A stretch of 64,000 bases of DNA from an uncultured Sunxiuqinia sp. (GTDB taxonomy: Bacteria; Bacteroidota; Bacteroidia; Bacteroidales; Prolixibacteraceae): the NCBI RefSeq assembly GCF_963678245.1, contig NZ_OY782773.1:124001-188000 (forward strand), in the 5' to 3' direction. The stretch's first letter is position 1; each line of letters starts with the position of its first letter. The position numbers and the translations under genes are program-made. Shown here one piece after another: positions 43,765 through 53,389 of the stretch. The notes beneath the pieces are model-generated. The model was not told where the DNA came from. It did no database searches and saw only the letters and a list, made by a program, of their open reading frames with translations.

Positions 43765-44316
43765 TTACTTGTTGATTTCTGTTTGTAATAGGTTCTCTTT
43801 AACCTTGCGCAATTGCGTGGCAATGCTTGCATCAATTTGACGGTCGTCTACTCTCAAGACAAATCCACCAATAAGGTCGCTATTTACTCGTTCTCCCAAT
43901 TCAATTTTTGTGTTGAATTCTCTTTCCAGTTTCTTTTGTATTTGTAAGATAATATCCTTCCGCAACGAAATTGCGCTGGTAATTGTAGCTGTTTTAATGC
44001 CTTGTTCCTTACGATATAGTTCCAAGAAGTTACGGCAAATACTGGGGACATGTGCTTCGCGTTTATTTTCAGCAATAAGGATTATAAAATTCAGGGTTTG
44101 CTCGGTGACCTTTTGTTCGAAAATTGTTTTTAGCAATTTTACTTTTTGTGAAGTTTTGATGACAGGACTTCGGAGAAGTAAAAGAAATTCACCACTGTCT
44201 TCAGTCAAATGTGCAATCACGCTCATATCTTTTTTCAGTTTATCAAGGAGTTTTTTCTCTTTGCCCAAACTAAAAAATGCTTTTGCGTAACGAACTGCTA
44301 TTTTGCTATGATCCAT
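43765..44316 (-). CDS. atpH: ATP synthase F1 delta subunit
   Basis: 183 residues. [17 protein letters not shown] at the start and the C-terminal strand region [20 protein letters not shown] are standard for the delta/OSCP family. It links the F1 head to the peripheral stalk. It is 4 bases downstream of atpF and 11 upstream of atpA. Confidence 0.95.
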   Translation of the reverse strand: MDHSKIAVRYAKAFFSLGKEKKLLDKLKKDMSVIAHLTEDSGEFLLLLRSPVIKTSQKVKLLKTIFEQKVTEQTLNFIILIAENKREAHVPSICRNFLELYRKEQGIKTATITSAISLRKDIILQIQKKLEREFNTKIELGERVNSDLIGGFVLRVDDRQIDASIATQLRKVKENLLQTEINK

Positions 44317-44320
44317 AAGC

Positions 44321-44815
44321 TTACTTCAATTTCAGATCTTTCAGAAGATCTTCAACCATGCCTTCTTGAGTATCCTTATTTTTTAATTCCTTTTGAATTA
44401 TTTTCTCTGCAACTAAAACTGATAAATCAACGATTTGCTTTTTCATTTCGCTAATTGCGGCTGTCTTTTCTGTCTCAATCTTTTGCCGGGCAGCTTCAAC
44501 TATTTTTTGTCCTTCGCTGGCGGCCTGCTCTTTTGCTTCGGCTAATAATTCATCTTTTACTTCCTTCGCTTCTTTCAGGATAATATCTTTCTCTCGTCTT
44601 GCTTCAGCAATAATTTTTTCGTGATCAGCTTTCAAGTCTTTCACTTCTTCACGTGCCCTATCAGCAGACGAGAGTGCATTGGCTATCGAGTTCTCCCGAT
44701 CTTTTAAAGCACTAAGAATCGGCTTCCAGGCAAATTTTTTCAGAATGAATAATACAATTCCGAAAATAATGAGCATCCAAAATAGGGTTCCGTAATCCGG
44801 AGTAACAAATCCCAT
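44321..44815 (-). CDS. atpF: ATP synthase Fo b subunit
   Basis: 164 residues: one N-terminal membrane helix (about 8-28, LFWMLIIFGIVLFILKKF) and a long charged helix with repeated AEARREKD/EAKEVKDELLAEAKEQA heptads for the peripheral stalk dimer. A 77-base gap with a GC-rich hairpin separates it from atpE upstream. An A-rich stretch precedes the ATG in place of a Shine-Dalgarno, as is usual in this phylum. Confidence 0.95.
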   Translation of the reverse strand: MGFVTPDYGTLFWMLIIFGIVLFILKKFAWKPILSALKDRENSIANALSSADRAREEVKDLKADHEKIIAEARREKDIILKEAKEVKDELLAEAKEQAASEGQKIVEAARQKIETEKTAAISEMKKQIVDLSVLVAEKIIQKELKNKDTQEGMVEDLLKDLKLK

Positions 44816-44850
44816 AATTTTTGTTTTTTTTAATTTTTAAGTCATCCAGC

Positions 44851-44869
44851 CTCCCGGCAATCCCGGGAG
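44851..44869 (-). other. GC-rich stem-loop between atpE and atpF
   Basis: CTCCCGG and CCGGGAG pair around a 5-base loop, extended by GTC/GAC outer pairs. On the mRNA it lies just after the atpE stop and is followed by A-rich, not U-rich, sequence. It is therefore not a terminator; a 3' stabiliser or processing site for the atpE part of the message is plausible. Confidence 0.5.
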
Positions 44870-44892
44870 CGGACGACAATAAAAGAATTTCG

Positions 44893-45180
<288 letters not shown>

Positions 45181-46287
45181 CTAGTGATGTTCTGATGTTG
45201 CCATGCCAAAATACAGGGCGGCCAGTAAGGTAAATACATAAGCTTGAATAAAGGATACAAGTACGTCCAATAAAAGAATGAATACTGAAAACGCAACAGA
45301 TACTGGACTAATAGCAGCACCGGCAGCAGGCCCCATTAAATTAGCAAATATGAATATTATACTGACAAACACGGTCACGATCATGTGTCCGGCCATCATG
45401 TTGGCAAATAAACGAACCATTAATACAAATGGTTTTGTGACTACTCCCGATAATTCGACAATTGGCATCAGAGGGATGGGGAATTTCAGCCACCAGGGAA
45501 CGTCAGGATTATATATTTCTTTCCAGTAATGTTTATTTCCGTTGATTGTTGTTACAGCAAAAGTGAATAATGCTAATGCCATGGTTACTGCAATATTACC
45601 GGTTACATTGGCTCCAAAGGGGAAAATCGGGATCAGTCCCATGAAATTGTTCATGAGTATGAAAAAGAACAAAGACAATAAAAAGGGCATGAATTTCTCA
45701 TATTTTTTATCTCCAATTGCAGGTTTTGCTACTTCGTCTCTTAAAAAGAGGATGATCGGTTCAATGAGGTTTTGAAGTCCTTTGGGAGCTTGATTGGCAT
45801 TTCGTTTTGCTGATTTTGCAACCGACAGGAATATCCATAGAAGTAGTATTACACTAAAAATTACACCGGCAACAGTCTTCGTGATTGATAAATCAATTGG
45901 TAATCCGACAACTTCGCCATGTTCGTCAAGCTCAACAATTTTTCCGGAGTTATCGCCATGGTGTGCGATCTCGAAATTTTTGTAGACAACTTCGCCATGA
46001 TGAAATTTTGAAGACCAGAAGAAGTGCCATCCACTGTTTTCGCTGTATAAAATAATTGGTAGCGGAATACTGATATGTGTTTCACCAAATGTTGCAATGT
46101 GCCATTCAAAAGCATCAGATACGTGGTGCATAACAAAATCACCAGGGTTAAAACCTGTTTCGGCATGCTTTGTAGTGTCTAATTCATGTTGTTCATTTTC
46201 AGCAAAAACTGATTCGGAAGTCAAGCTAAATGTCAATATAAAGAATAACCATGCGGTGAAGTATATTCGTGTTTTTGTTGCTTTCAT
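45181..46287 (-). CDS. atpB: ATP synthase Fo a subunit with long N-terminal periplasmic extension
   Basis: 368 residues. A signal peptide (FILTFSLTSESVFAE) is followed by about 110 residues of His-rich periplasmic sequence, and only then by the a-subunit core of five to six membrane helices. The core has LVRLFANMMAGHM with the essential stator arginine, and ending helices with VSFIQAYVFTLLAALY. The extension is known in other Bacteroidota a subunits; its role is not established. It forms the proton half-channels against the c-ring. It lies 72 bases downstream of the small membrane gene. Confidence 0.94.
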   Translation of the reverse strand: MKATKTRIYFTAWLFFILTFSLTSESVFAENEQHELDTTKHAETGFNPGDFVMHHVSDAFEWHIATFGETHISIPLPIILYSENSGWHFFWSSKFHHGEVVYKNFEIAHHGDNSGKIVELDEHGEVVGLPIDLSITKTVAGVIFSVILLLWIFLSVAKSAKRNANQAPKGLQNLIEPIILFLRDEVAKPAIGDKKYEKFMPFLLSLFFFILMNNFMGLIPIFPFGANVTGNIAVTMALALFTFAVTTINGNKHYWKEIYNPDVPWWLKFPIPLMPIVELSGVVTKPFVLMVRLFANMMAGHMIVTVFVSIIFIFANLMGPAAGAAISPVSVAFSVFILLLDVLVSFIQAYVFTLLAALYFGMATSEHH

Positions 46288-46359
46288 AAAGTATAAATCG
46301 GTCAGAATGTCGCTTCAACAAAGTGGTCGCAAATTACTAAAAAAATCAATCAGGTCAAG

Positions 46360-46746
46360 CTATTTTTTCACCTTTACAACGTGGCTAATCTCAGCAACTT
46401 CTACAATTGTATATATCACATAAGCCGCTAGGAAATTGATTAAAAAAGCTTTTACATTTACATTACTAATAACAATATATCCAATACCTACAACCAGATA
46501 AAAGAACATTTTTAAGGTGCTCAAAACCATAAATCGTGCAGAGAACTTTGGTACACTCTTATCGGCAATCTGTAACAAATAAAAATGAACAATGTTTGTT
46601 GTAAGAAAGAAGAAAATAATAATGAAGGGAAAAATGATGTGGTAGTATTGTGGAACAATCTGACTATAAACAATCCACCCGATAAAAAAAAGAGTAACAG
46701 ATACTATAATCGAGCGAACAAGAAATCGCTTCATGAATACATTCAT
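46360..46746 (-). CDS. Four-helix membrane protein of the ATP synthase operon (AtpI-like role)
   Basis: 128 residues with four membrane segments (IIVSVTLFFIGWIV, YYHIIFPFIIIFFFLTTNIV, FFYLVVGIGYIVI and FLAAYVIYTIVE). Its start overlaps the stop of the AtpZ-like gene as ATGA. Sequence similarity to AtpI proper is not obvious, but size, topology and place are those of AtpI, which aids c-ring assembly. An alternative start at the internal MKRFLVRS (12 bases on) is possible. The function is inferred from context only. Confidence 0.7.
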   Translation of the reverse strand: MNVFMKRFLVRSIIVSVTLFFIGWIVYSQIVPQYYHIIFPFIIIFFFLTTNIVHFYLLQIADKSVPKFSARFMVLSTLKMFFYLVVGIGYIVISNVNVKAFLINFLAAYVIYTIVEVAEISHVVKVKK

Positions 46747-46967
46747 TTCAAAAAGTTTTTAATTGCGTAGTAAGTTGCAGCGATAACCGATAAAATCATA
46801 AGCCCAAGTGTAAAAGCGGGAAATGAAAGCTCAAGCCAATGGTCGATTAAGTAGCCTACAAAAACTCCAATCCCCATGATGGCAATCATCTCAAAAGCCA
46901 AGCTGGAATATCGGATAAAATCGTTAAAATTCTTCTTAGGCCTTTTTGGGTTCTCCGGATCCTTCAT
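46743..46967 (-). CDS. atpZ: AtpZ/AtpI family small membrane protein
   Basis: 74 residues with two membrane helices (AFEMIAIMGIGVFVGYLID and FTLGLMILSVIAATYYAI), matching the F0F1-ATPase 'gene 1' family, with the family's GxxxGxxxD turn at GVFVGYLID. AtpZ with AtpI forms a Mg2+/Ca2+ channel or assembly helper in other bacteria. It overlaps the bactofilin gene by 32 bases and the next gene by 4, so it is tightly coupled. Confidence 0.85.
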   Translation of the reverse strand: MKDPENPKRPKKNFNDFIRYSSLAFEMIAIMGIGVFVGYLIDHWLELSFPAFTLGLMILSVIAATYYAIKNFLK

Positions 46968-47319
46968 GCTTTGTTTGTTCGCCCATTACACACGACCCGG
47001 AGAACAGTGCACCAGGTTCGATGCTTAATTTTCCCGTGCTTATTTCACCATATACTTTTGATGAAGATTTGAGACTTAATAGTTGCTCAACTTTAAGCTT
47101 TCCTTTTTGATAGCCCGAAATTTCAGAGTTTTTACATTTAATTTCACCGGTTACTTTGCCTGAAACTCCAATAACGACTCTCCCTGAACAATCCAGGTTT
47201 CCATTCAATTCTCCATCAATCCGAATATCTCCATCAGAAGCCACATCTCCAGTAATGCACGTACCCTTGCCTATTAGATTAATTCCTTGAGAGTCAGTAT
47301 TGTTGTTTGCTTTTGCCAT
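46936..47319 (-). CDS. Bactofilin (polymer-forming cytoskeletal protein)
   Basis: 127 residues from the ATG at 47319. Starts at 47346 or 47343 lie upstream of the predicted transcription start and are rejected. The DUF583 beta-helix runs from about 15 to 105: repeated turns such as GKGTCITGDVASDGDIRIDG, NLDCSGRVVIG, KVTGEIKCKNSEISG and KVYGEISTGKLSIEPGALFSG. Bactofilins self-assemble into filaments without nucleotides and organise cell-wall enzymes or membrane sites. It is first in the ATP synthase operon and overlaps atpZ by 32 bases. Any functional tie to ATP synthase is unproven. Confidence 0.9.
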   Translation of the reverse strand: MAKANNNTDSQGINLIGKGTCITGDVASDGDIRIDGELNGNLDCSGRVVIGVSGKVTGEIKCKNSEISGYQKGKLKVEQLLSLKSSSKVYGEISTGKLSIEPGALFSGSCVMGEQTKHEGSGEPKKA

Positions 47320-47343
47320 TGTGTTTGCTTTTTTGAACAGCAT

Positions 47344-47351
47344 CAAATATA
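47344..47351 (-). promoter_or_regulatory. Candidate -7 element of the bactofilin-ATP synthase operon
   Basis: Minus-strand TATATTTG, 25 bases before the ATG at 47319. No good -33 element. It decides the bactofilin start. Confidence 0.45.
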
Positions 47352-47528
47352 CTAAGAAACTGATTAAATACTATTTATTTGTTTCAATCTTGAATTCAAA
47401 GCGCAAAATCTTAAGACGATGTAAGTCAATTGGTTGTTAATCAATTTTTTAGGCTGATTCGATTTCCCGGTGAAATATGAAAAACGTTTAATTATGGTTT
47501 AATCAAGAAGAACCAGTGCCTCAAAAAG

Positions 47529-47996
47529 CTAACTGTTAAAATGATAAAGGAAAGTGATTGAGCCATCGAAGGCTGGTTTTTTGCTTCCTTCAATTTCCAT
47601 TTGAACTCGAAGTTTTATCCGGCTAATACCACGTAAGTTGGTACATTCTTTTAACCAAACGTGGGTGCGAACGTTGTTGTTTACCAAAACCGGTGCTCCA
47701 AATTTAAATTGGTCGATTCCGTAGTTGACAAGCATTTTGAAGTTGCGGACATCTACAACTTGTTCCCACATTAATGGCAACAGCGAGATTGTTAAATATC
47801 CATGTGCTATAGTGCTTCCAAAGGCACCTTCTTTTTTGGCTCGCTCAGGGTCAGTGTGGATCCATTGGTGATCCAATGTAGCATCAGCAAACTTGTTTAT
47901 CTGATCTTGTGTAATTGTATGGTAGTCGGAAACTCCCAATTTTTTACCAAGATATTGCTCAAATTCTTGATGACTTTGAATTAGCAATCGGCTCAT
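47529..47996 (-). CDS. MaoC-like (R)-specific enoyl-CoA/ACP hydratase
   Basis: 155 residues with a single hot-dog fold. The hydratase dyad is D42 and H47 in FADATLDHQWIHTDPERA, followed by GSTIAHGYLTISLLP. Members add water to trans-2-enoyl-CoA to give (R)-3-hydroxyacyl-CoA in fatty-acid or polyhydroxyalkanoate metabolism, but some act on other thioesters. It follows fabH by 33 bases on the same strand, so a lipid role and co-transcription are likely. Confidence 0.85.
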   Translation of the reverse strand: MSRLLIQSHQEFEQYLGKKLGVSDYHTITQDQINKFADATLDHQWIHTDPERAKKEGAFGSTIAHGYLTISLLPLMWEQVVDVRNFKMLVNYGIDQFKFGAPVLVNNNVRTHVWLKECTNLRGISRIKLRVQMEIEGSKKPAFDGSITFLYHFNS

Positions 47997-48029
47997 GAGA
48001 TCATATCTTTTGGTTATTGAATATAGATA

Positions 48030-49031
48030 TTATTTATTCGTGTCGTATGCCCATTTTAGGTACATGGATCCCCATGTAAAACCTGCTCCAAAAGCAGCCA
48101 AAATAACATTGTCTCCTTTTTTCAGTTGATTTTCGTAATCGTAGAGGCAAAGCGGAATTGTGGCTGCCGTAGTGTTTCCGTAATTTTCAATATTGATCAT
48201 TACTTGCTCACGGCTTATTTTCATGCGCCGAGCAACAGCGTCAATGATCCGCATATTTGCTTGATGAGGAACAAGCCATGCTAATTTTTCCGGGGTGATG
48301 TCATGTTTGTTCATAATTTCAACTGCCACATCAGCCATTCGCGATACTGCGGATTTAAAAACCGTTTGTCCGTCTTGATGCACATATTGCAACCGTTGCT
48401 CTAACGTTTCGGGGGTAGTTGGTATTTTTGATCCGCCAGCCTTAATGTGTAAGTAATGACGACCTTTGCCATCAGTATGATTCAAGTGGTCAATAATTCC
48501 AACATCTTCAGTGGTTGGTTCAAGCAATACGGCTGAGGCTCCATCACCAAATAACGGGCAAGTAGACCTGTCTGTATAGTCTGTAATGGCCGACATCATA
48601 TCAGCTCCAACAACAATCACCTTTTTATACTGTCCGCTTTCAATAAATTTTGCTGCAGTTGTAAGGGCGAAAACAAATCCGGAGCATGCAGCACTAATAT
48701 CATAACTCCAGGCATTTGTTAATCTGGCTTTTCGACTGATAATGTTTGCTGTTGCCGGAAATGGCCGATCAGGAGTAATTGTAGCACAAATTAGCAGCTC
48801 AATTTCATCGGGTCTGGTGTTTGTTTTCTCTAGCAGTTGTTTTACTGCCTCGGTTCCCATATCGGAGGTGGCTTTACCTTTCTCTTTTAGGATGCGTCTT
48901 TCTTTAATTCCGATGCGTTGCATGATCCATTCATCGGTGGTGTCAACCATAGTGCTTATCTCTTCATTGGTCAGCCTATAACTTGGCAAATAGGCTCCAA
49001 TGCCTGTAATTGCAGCACGTGTCTCTTGCAT
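48030..49031 (-). CDS. fabH: 3-oxoacyl-ACP synthase III
   Basis: 333 residues. Catalytic triad: C116 (DISAACSGF), H256 (LVPHQAN) and N286 (ENYGNTTAA). KAS III condenses acetyl-CoA (or branched starters) with malonyl-ACP to begin fatty-acid synthesis; branched starters would fit the iso/anteiso lipids of Bacteroidota. A terminator after rpmF and a 245-base gap show that fabH is transcribed separately from yceD-rpmF here, although these genes are commonly linked. plsX is absent. Confidence 0.95.
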   Translation of the reverse strand: MQETRAAITGIGAYLPSYRLTNEEISTMVDTTDEWIMQRIGIKERRILKEKGKATSDMGTEAVKQLLEKTNTRPDEIELLICATITPDRPFPATANIISRKARLTNAWSYDISAACSGFVFALTTAAKFIESGQYKKVIVVGADMMSAITDYTDRSTCPLFGDGASAVLLEPTTEDVGIIDHLNHTDGKGRHYLHIKAGGSKIPTTPETLEQRLQYVHQDGQTVFKSAVSRMADVAVEIMNKHDITPEKLAWLVPHQANMRIIDAVARRMKISREQVMINIENYGNTTAATIPLCLYDYENQLKKGDNVILAAFGAGFTWGSMYLKWAYDTNK

Positions 49032-49231
49032 AATCTATACATTAATCAATCAATTAGCTTGTAAATTAAAATCACAAAAAGCGATTGCTAATTGAGTAAC
49101 AAAATTTGTTTAAAAAAGATGGCGAAAGATAGGGTGAAAAATTCGAACAGCAAAGAAAATTGAGCAAAACAATTACCGTAAGTCGTTTTAAAACAATCAA
49201 TTAAAATGTTCGAAAAGTTTATTTGGAGGGT

Positions 49232-49262
49232 AAAAAAAGATCAGAAGAATAATCTTCTGATC
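49232..49262 (-). terminator. Terminator after rpmF
   Basis: On the minus strand GATCAGAAGA and TCTTCTGATC form a perfect 10-base stem with a 4-base loop, followed by seven T. It separates yceD-rpmF from fabH. Confidence 0.9.
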
Positions 49263-49276
49263 ATATGATGAGGGTC

Positions 49277-49462
49277 TTAAACGATTACGTCTTTTTCGAT
49301 TGCTAGCTTGCCTCTGTAGTAACCACATTCTCCACAAACAGTATGGTATTTTACAGTAGCGCCACAATTAGAACACGTAGAAAGTGTTGAAGGCGTTGCT
49401 TTGTAGTGTGTTCTTCTCTTATCCCTTCTGGATTTTGATGTTTTGTGTTTTGGATGTGCCAT
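49277..49462 (-). CDS. rpmF: 50S ribosomal protein L32 (zinc-binding form)
   Basis: 61 residues. AHPKHKTSKSRRDKRRTH is the basic start, and C30, C33, C43 and C46 make a zinc ribbon, so this is the zinc-dependent (C+) form. yceD precedes it by 12 bases, the usual pair. Confidence 0.97.
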   Translation of the reverse strand: MAHPKHKTSKSRRDKRRTHYKATPSTLSTCSNCGATVKYHTVCGECGYYRGKLAIEKDVIV

Positions 49463-49474
49463 TTTTTAAAGTCT

Positions 49475-50008
49475 TTATTTGTTATCTAATAATTTTTTTA
49501 ACTCGTCCCATCTCGAGTCTGTTGGTTTTTCTTCTTCAACCTTAACAGACATCTGGGCTAATTTTTTCAACATCTCCGGATTACAAAGGCTGTTGCCATT
49601 TTCATCATCCGAATGAACATGCTTTATTGGAATGGACAAGATGATGAAGTCATAAATGAGCTTGGCGACATTGATGTGTGATTCGTCTGGAGGAATCCAG
49701 ACAACATCGTCGCCTTCTTCATATTTTTCTTCACCATACTTAATGTAAACCGTGTTCTCACTTTCAATCGGCTGGTCAAACAAGTCAAGACAGCGATCAC
49801 ATTGTATTTTTACCGTTCCTTTAACATGAAACCAAAGAACAATTAATGAACTCTGTTTTTCCAACTTCAACACTACGCTTACGTCGCCATCCTCGGCGAT
49901 TCCTCCGTCGAAATACTCAAAAAACTTTCGTTCTACCTGATAGTTGAAACTATGCTCTCCCGTTCCAAGTCCTTTGAGTGCAATGTTATATGCTTTTAAA
50001 TTTGCCAT
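49475..50008 (-). CDS. yceD: DUF177/YceD family protein
   Basis: 177 residues. The family core is a C-x2-C zinc-type site, KIQCDRCLDLFDQPIE, near residue 72, followed by a stretch of acidic residues (EEKYEEGDDVVWIPPDE). YceD proteins are linked to 23S rRNA processing/accumulation and almost always precede rpmF, as here. The C-terminal ~45 residues are lysine- and glutamate-rich. Confidence 0.9.
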   Translation of the reverse strand: MANLKAYNIALKGLGTGEHSFNYQVERKFFEYFDGGIAEDGDVSVVLKLEKQSSLIVLWFHVKGTVKIQCDRCLDLFDQPIESENTVYIKYGEEKYEEGDDVVWIPPDESHINVAKLIYDFIILSIPIKHVHSDDENGNSLCNPEMLKKLAQMSVKVEEEKPTDSRWDELKKLLDNK

Positions 50009-50027
50009 TGCTTGGGAAAAAGTGTTG

Positions 50028-50035
50028 CAAAAGTA
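50028..50035 (-). promoter_or_regulatory. Candidate -7 element of yceD-rpmF
   Basis: Minus-strand TACTTTTG, 20 bases before the ATG at 50008; no clear -33 element. Confidence 0.4.
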
Positions 50036-50145
50036 TAAAAAATAAACAAACAGTGAAAATTATCTGATTTTTTTAATATCGAAAACCTGCTTTTCTGCAA
50101 AAATCTTTCCGTCAGTAGATTATTGAATTTTTCGATGTTGAAAAG

Positions 50146-51304
50146 TCAACTCGTTGGGAGGACAATCCGGAAAGTTGTACCCTTCCCAATTTCAGAATGT
50201 TTAATGAAAATTTTTCCTTTGTGATAGTTCTCGATGATCCGCTTTGCCAGTGAAAGCCCAAGTCCCCATCCTCGTTTTTTTAGTTGTGTAACCAGGCTCG
50301 AATATCGTTTTAAATTGCGATTTTGAAATCCCTTTTCCATTATCCGAAATATCTAAAACCAAGTTCGAATTTTTCTTAGTAAGATGAAGACTTATAACGC
50401 CATCTGAATCAATGGCATCAATGGCATTTTTGCACAAATTTTCGATTACCCAACTGAACAAAGCTGCATTGTGCGGAACATCGTAGTATGTATTTTCATC
50501 CATGTCGAGGATAAACTTTACTTTTTGGGAACACCTGTTTTCAAGATAACTCACCGAAGAATTTAGTACCTTTTTGAGGTCGTCGGTCAATAATTCCGGT
50601 CTTGAGCCAATTTTTGAGAAACGCTCAGTAATTTTCTCCAAGCGCGAAACATCTTTTTCGATTTCAGAAATAGTTGTCTCGTCAATTTCTTTCATTTTCA
50701 GAATTTCGATCCACGCCATTAACGATGAGATGGGCGTGCCCAGCTGGTGGGCTGTTTCTTTCGACATGCCCACCCAAACCTGGTTTTGCTCGGCTTTTCG
50801 TGAAGAGCTGAACGCAAAGTACGAAACGGTTATGAAGAGCATAATTACACCAAACTGTGCTAATGGAAAATAACGTAAATTCTGTAATAGGTTTGAATCG
50901 CGATAATAGAGGTATTGAACTGTATTTTCAGAAAGGACAATTTCAATGGGGTCTTTTTGACCTTTCATCTTCTGCAATTCATGTTGCAGGACTACATTTT
51001 TTCGTTTCTCGTTGTATCTAATATTTCTGTCTCCCAGAATATCATCATCGGCTGAGGTCCAAATAATAGGAATGGACGTGTTGTTTTCAATGATTCCTTG
51101 AAGTAAGGTAAGGTCTTGATTTGCTCCACGCTCAGTATCAACTAATCGCGTCATCGCTTCGGCCCATAATTCAACACTTTTGCGCTCCTGAACCGACATT
51201 TGATTAACCAGCCAATTGGTATAAATTAAAGAGCCTGCCCCAATGAGCACAGCTGCCAATAGCAACAAGATCTTCCAGCGTCGTTTTTTAAAATAGAGTT
51301 CCAA
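50146..51304 (-). pseudogene. Sensor histidine kinase, frameshifted in the ATP-binding domain
   Basis: The gene begins at 51304: membrane helix 1 (about 11-30), a periplasmic region, membrane helix 2 (about 148-166), the phospho-acceptor H186 in TAHQLGTPISSL, the N box LCKNAIDAID and the G1 box DISDNGKGIS. After FEPGYTTKK the frame is lost at a run of seven A on the coding strand (50275-50281). Removing one A restores RGWGLGLSLAKRII, the G2 box, and an intact C-terminus that ends at 50146. Either a real +1 lesion, a base-calling error, or slippage. Without correction the kinase lacks its G2 box and should be inactive. No response regulator is adjacent. Confidence 0.85.
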
Positions 51305-51377
51305 GATTGTCGAGTTTAGTTCTGCATGCTAAACGAATCGCGTATTTAAAAAGTATTCCTACTCAGAGAAATTGTAA

Positions 51378-53282
51378 TTATCCTTGAAGTAATTCTATAC
51401 ACTTGTTGTAAATTCCTTTTTGATCGAAGCCACAATCTCGGTGCAATTCTTCCGGTGTTCCATGTTCAACAAAATGATCGGGGACTCCCATGCGGACCAG
51501 CTTTGAGTAATAGTTATTTGATGACATAAATTCTAAGACAGCCGTGCCAAACCCACCTTGAATCACTCCGTCCTCAATGGTGATAACTTGTTTAAATTTC
51601 TTGAAAATCTGGTGCAATAACTCTTCATCCAGCGGTTTTACATATCGCATATCGTAATGAGCAACAGAGAATTCTTTCTTATGCAATGACTTTACTGCAC
51701 GCGAAGCTGCTATTCCGGTGGTTCCAATGGTTAGCACTGCCAAATCGTCTCCCTCGGTAAGCAATCGTCCTTTGCCTACTTCAGCTAATTCGAATGGTTG
51801 CCTCCAATTAACTTTGCAGCCACAGCCGCGAGGATAGCGAATTGAAAAAGGACCCATGTTATGATGCTGAGAGGTGTACATCATGTTTCGCAATTCAATT
51901 TCATCCATCGGAGCCGACACCGTCATGTTCGGAATATTCCGCATATAAGCTAAATCAAAAACCCCGTGGTGAGTAGCTCCATCGGCACCAACCAATCCTC
52001 CCCGGTCGAGGCAAAAAACAACATTTAAATTCTGAATGGCCACATCATGAATGATTTGGTCGTAAGCCCGCTGCATAAAAGAAGAATAGATATTGCAAAA
52101 AGGAATCATTCCCTGAATAGCCATTCCCGCAGAAAACGTAACCGCATGTGGCTCTGCAATGCCAACATCAAAAGCACGATCGGGCATTTTCTCCATCATG
52201 ATGTTTAACGAACTACCTGTAGGCATCGCCGGAGTGACACCAACAATTTTAGGATTTTTTTCAGCAAGCTCTATCAGGGTATTTCCAAATACATTCTGAA
52301 ATTTGGGAGGTTTGTTCAGCTCGCACTCGCAACCAATAATTTTGCCGGTTGTTTTATCAAATTTCCCGGGGGCGTGGTAAACTGTTTGGTTCAGTTCTGC
52401 CAGCTTGAATCCCTTTCCCTTTTTGGTAATGATGTGCAGGAGCTTTGGCCCCTGAATATCGCGTAAGTCGCGAAGAACTTTAGTCAGGTATTCAATATCG
52501 TGCCCATCAATCGGCCCAAAATACCGGATCCCTAAACTTTCAAAAAGATTGGACTCTTTCAGGAGATAGGATTTTAATGCACCTTCGGTTTTCTGAACCA
52601 AGCGACGTGCTTTGGGGCCAAACCCGTTGAGTTTCCCCAGTCCATCCCAAACATCGTTTTTGAGTTTATTGTATTGCTTCGACTTTGAGATGTTAAGTAA
52701 ATAGCTACTAACTCCGCCAACGTTGGGGTCGATAGCCATGTTGTTGTCGTTTAAAATGATGAGAACGTCAGAATTATTAGATGCAGCATTGTTTAGCCCT
52801 TCGAAAGCCATGCCGCCAGTCATAGATCCATCACCAATAACGGCGACAATTTTACGGTCTTTTTCTTTTTTTACTGAGGAGGCCACTGCCATTCCTAAGG
52901 CTGCTGAAATTGAAGTGCTTGCATGTCCTACGCCAAACGCATCATATTCACTTTCTGCTGGTTTTGGAAACCCGCTGATTCCTTTGTATTTTCTATTCGT
53001 GTGAAATATATCTCTCCGCCCAGTCAATATTTTATGACCATACGCTTGATGTCCAACGTCCCAGATGAGTTGGTCGTATGGGGTTTGGTAGATATAGTGA
53101 AGTGCTACTGTTAATTCGACAACACCTAAGCTGGCACCGAGGTGACCAGGGTTTGTTGAAACCTCATCAATAATGAACTGTCGCAGCTCGTCACACAACA
53201 ATGTTAAGTCTTCCGGTTTTAACTTTCTTAAATCCGCAGGGCTGTTAATCTTCTTTAGTATGCTTCCCTTGGGTTTGTTCAT
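51378..53282 (-). CDS. dxs: 1-deoxy-D-xylulose-5-phosphate synthase
   Basis: 634 residues. TPP/Mg motif [18 protein letters not shown] with NDNNMAI after it, the His in [16 protein letters not shown], and the transketolase-type C-terminal half ([33 protein letters not shown]). It condenses pyruvate and glyceraldehyde-3-phosphate to DXP, for isoprenoids, thiamine and (with PdxA) pyridoxal phosphate. It has its own -7 box and is upstream of the histidine kinase by about 70 bases. Confidence 0.97.
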   Translation of the reverse strand: MNKPKGSILKKINSPADLRKLKPEDLTLLCDELRQFIIDEVSTNPGHLGASLGVVELTVALHYIYQTPYDQLIWDVGHQAYGHKILTGRRDIFHTNRKYKGISGFPKPAESEYDAFGVGHASTSISAALGMAVASSVKKEKDRKIVAVIGDGSMTGGMAFEGLNNAASNNSDVLIILNDNNMAIDPNVGGVSSYLLNISKSKQYNKLKNDVWDGLGKLNGFGPKARRLVQKTEGALKSYLLKESNLFESLGIRYFGPIDGHDIEYLTKVLRDLRDIQGPKLLHIITKKGKGFKLAELNQTVYHAPGKFDKTTGKIIGCECELNKPPKFQNVFGNTLIELAEKNPKIVGVTPAMPTGSSLNIMMEKMPDRAFDVGIAEPHAVTFSAGMAIQGMIPFCNIYSSFMQRAYDQIIHDVAIQNLNVVFCLDRGGLVGADGATHHGVFDLAYMRNIPNMTVSAPMDEIELRNMMYTSQHHNMGPFSIRYPRGCGCKVNWRQPFELAEVGKGRLLTEGDDLAVLTIGTTGIAASRAVKSLHKKEFSVAHYDMRYVKPLDEELLHQIFKKFKQVITIEDGVIQGGFGTAVLEFMSSNNYYSKLVRMGVPDHFVEHGTPEELHRDCGFDQKGIYNKCIELLQG

Positions 53283-53299
53283 TCACAAAAATTTGGGCT

Positions 53300-53307
53300 C
53301 AAATATA
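53300..53307 (-). promoter_or_regulatory. Candidate -7 element of dxs
   Basis: Minus-strand TATATTTG, 18 bases before the ATG at 53282. Confidence 0.45.
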
Positions 53308-53389
53308 CAACTTCTATTAAAAGCAGCCTTGTCCATTTGTCAGTTTAAAGCTGAATATGTATGCTGCTAACGTTCATTTGTTTGGGTTA

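Noticed and set aside
50275-50281. A-AAA-AAC heptamer in the histidine kinase as a -1 programmed frameshift site
   Set aside because: The downstream part needs a +1 shift; a -1 shift leads to the wrong frame.
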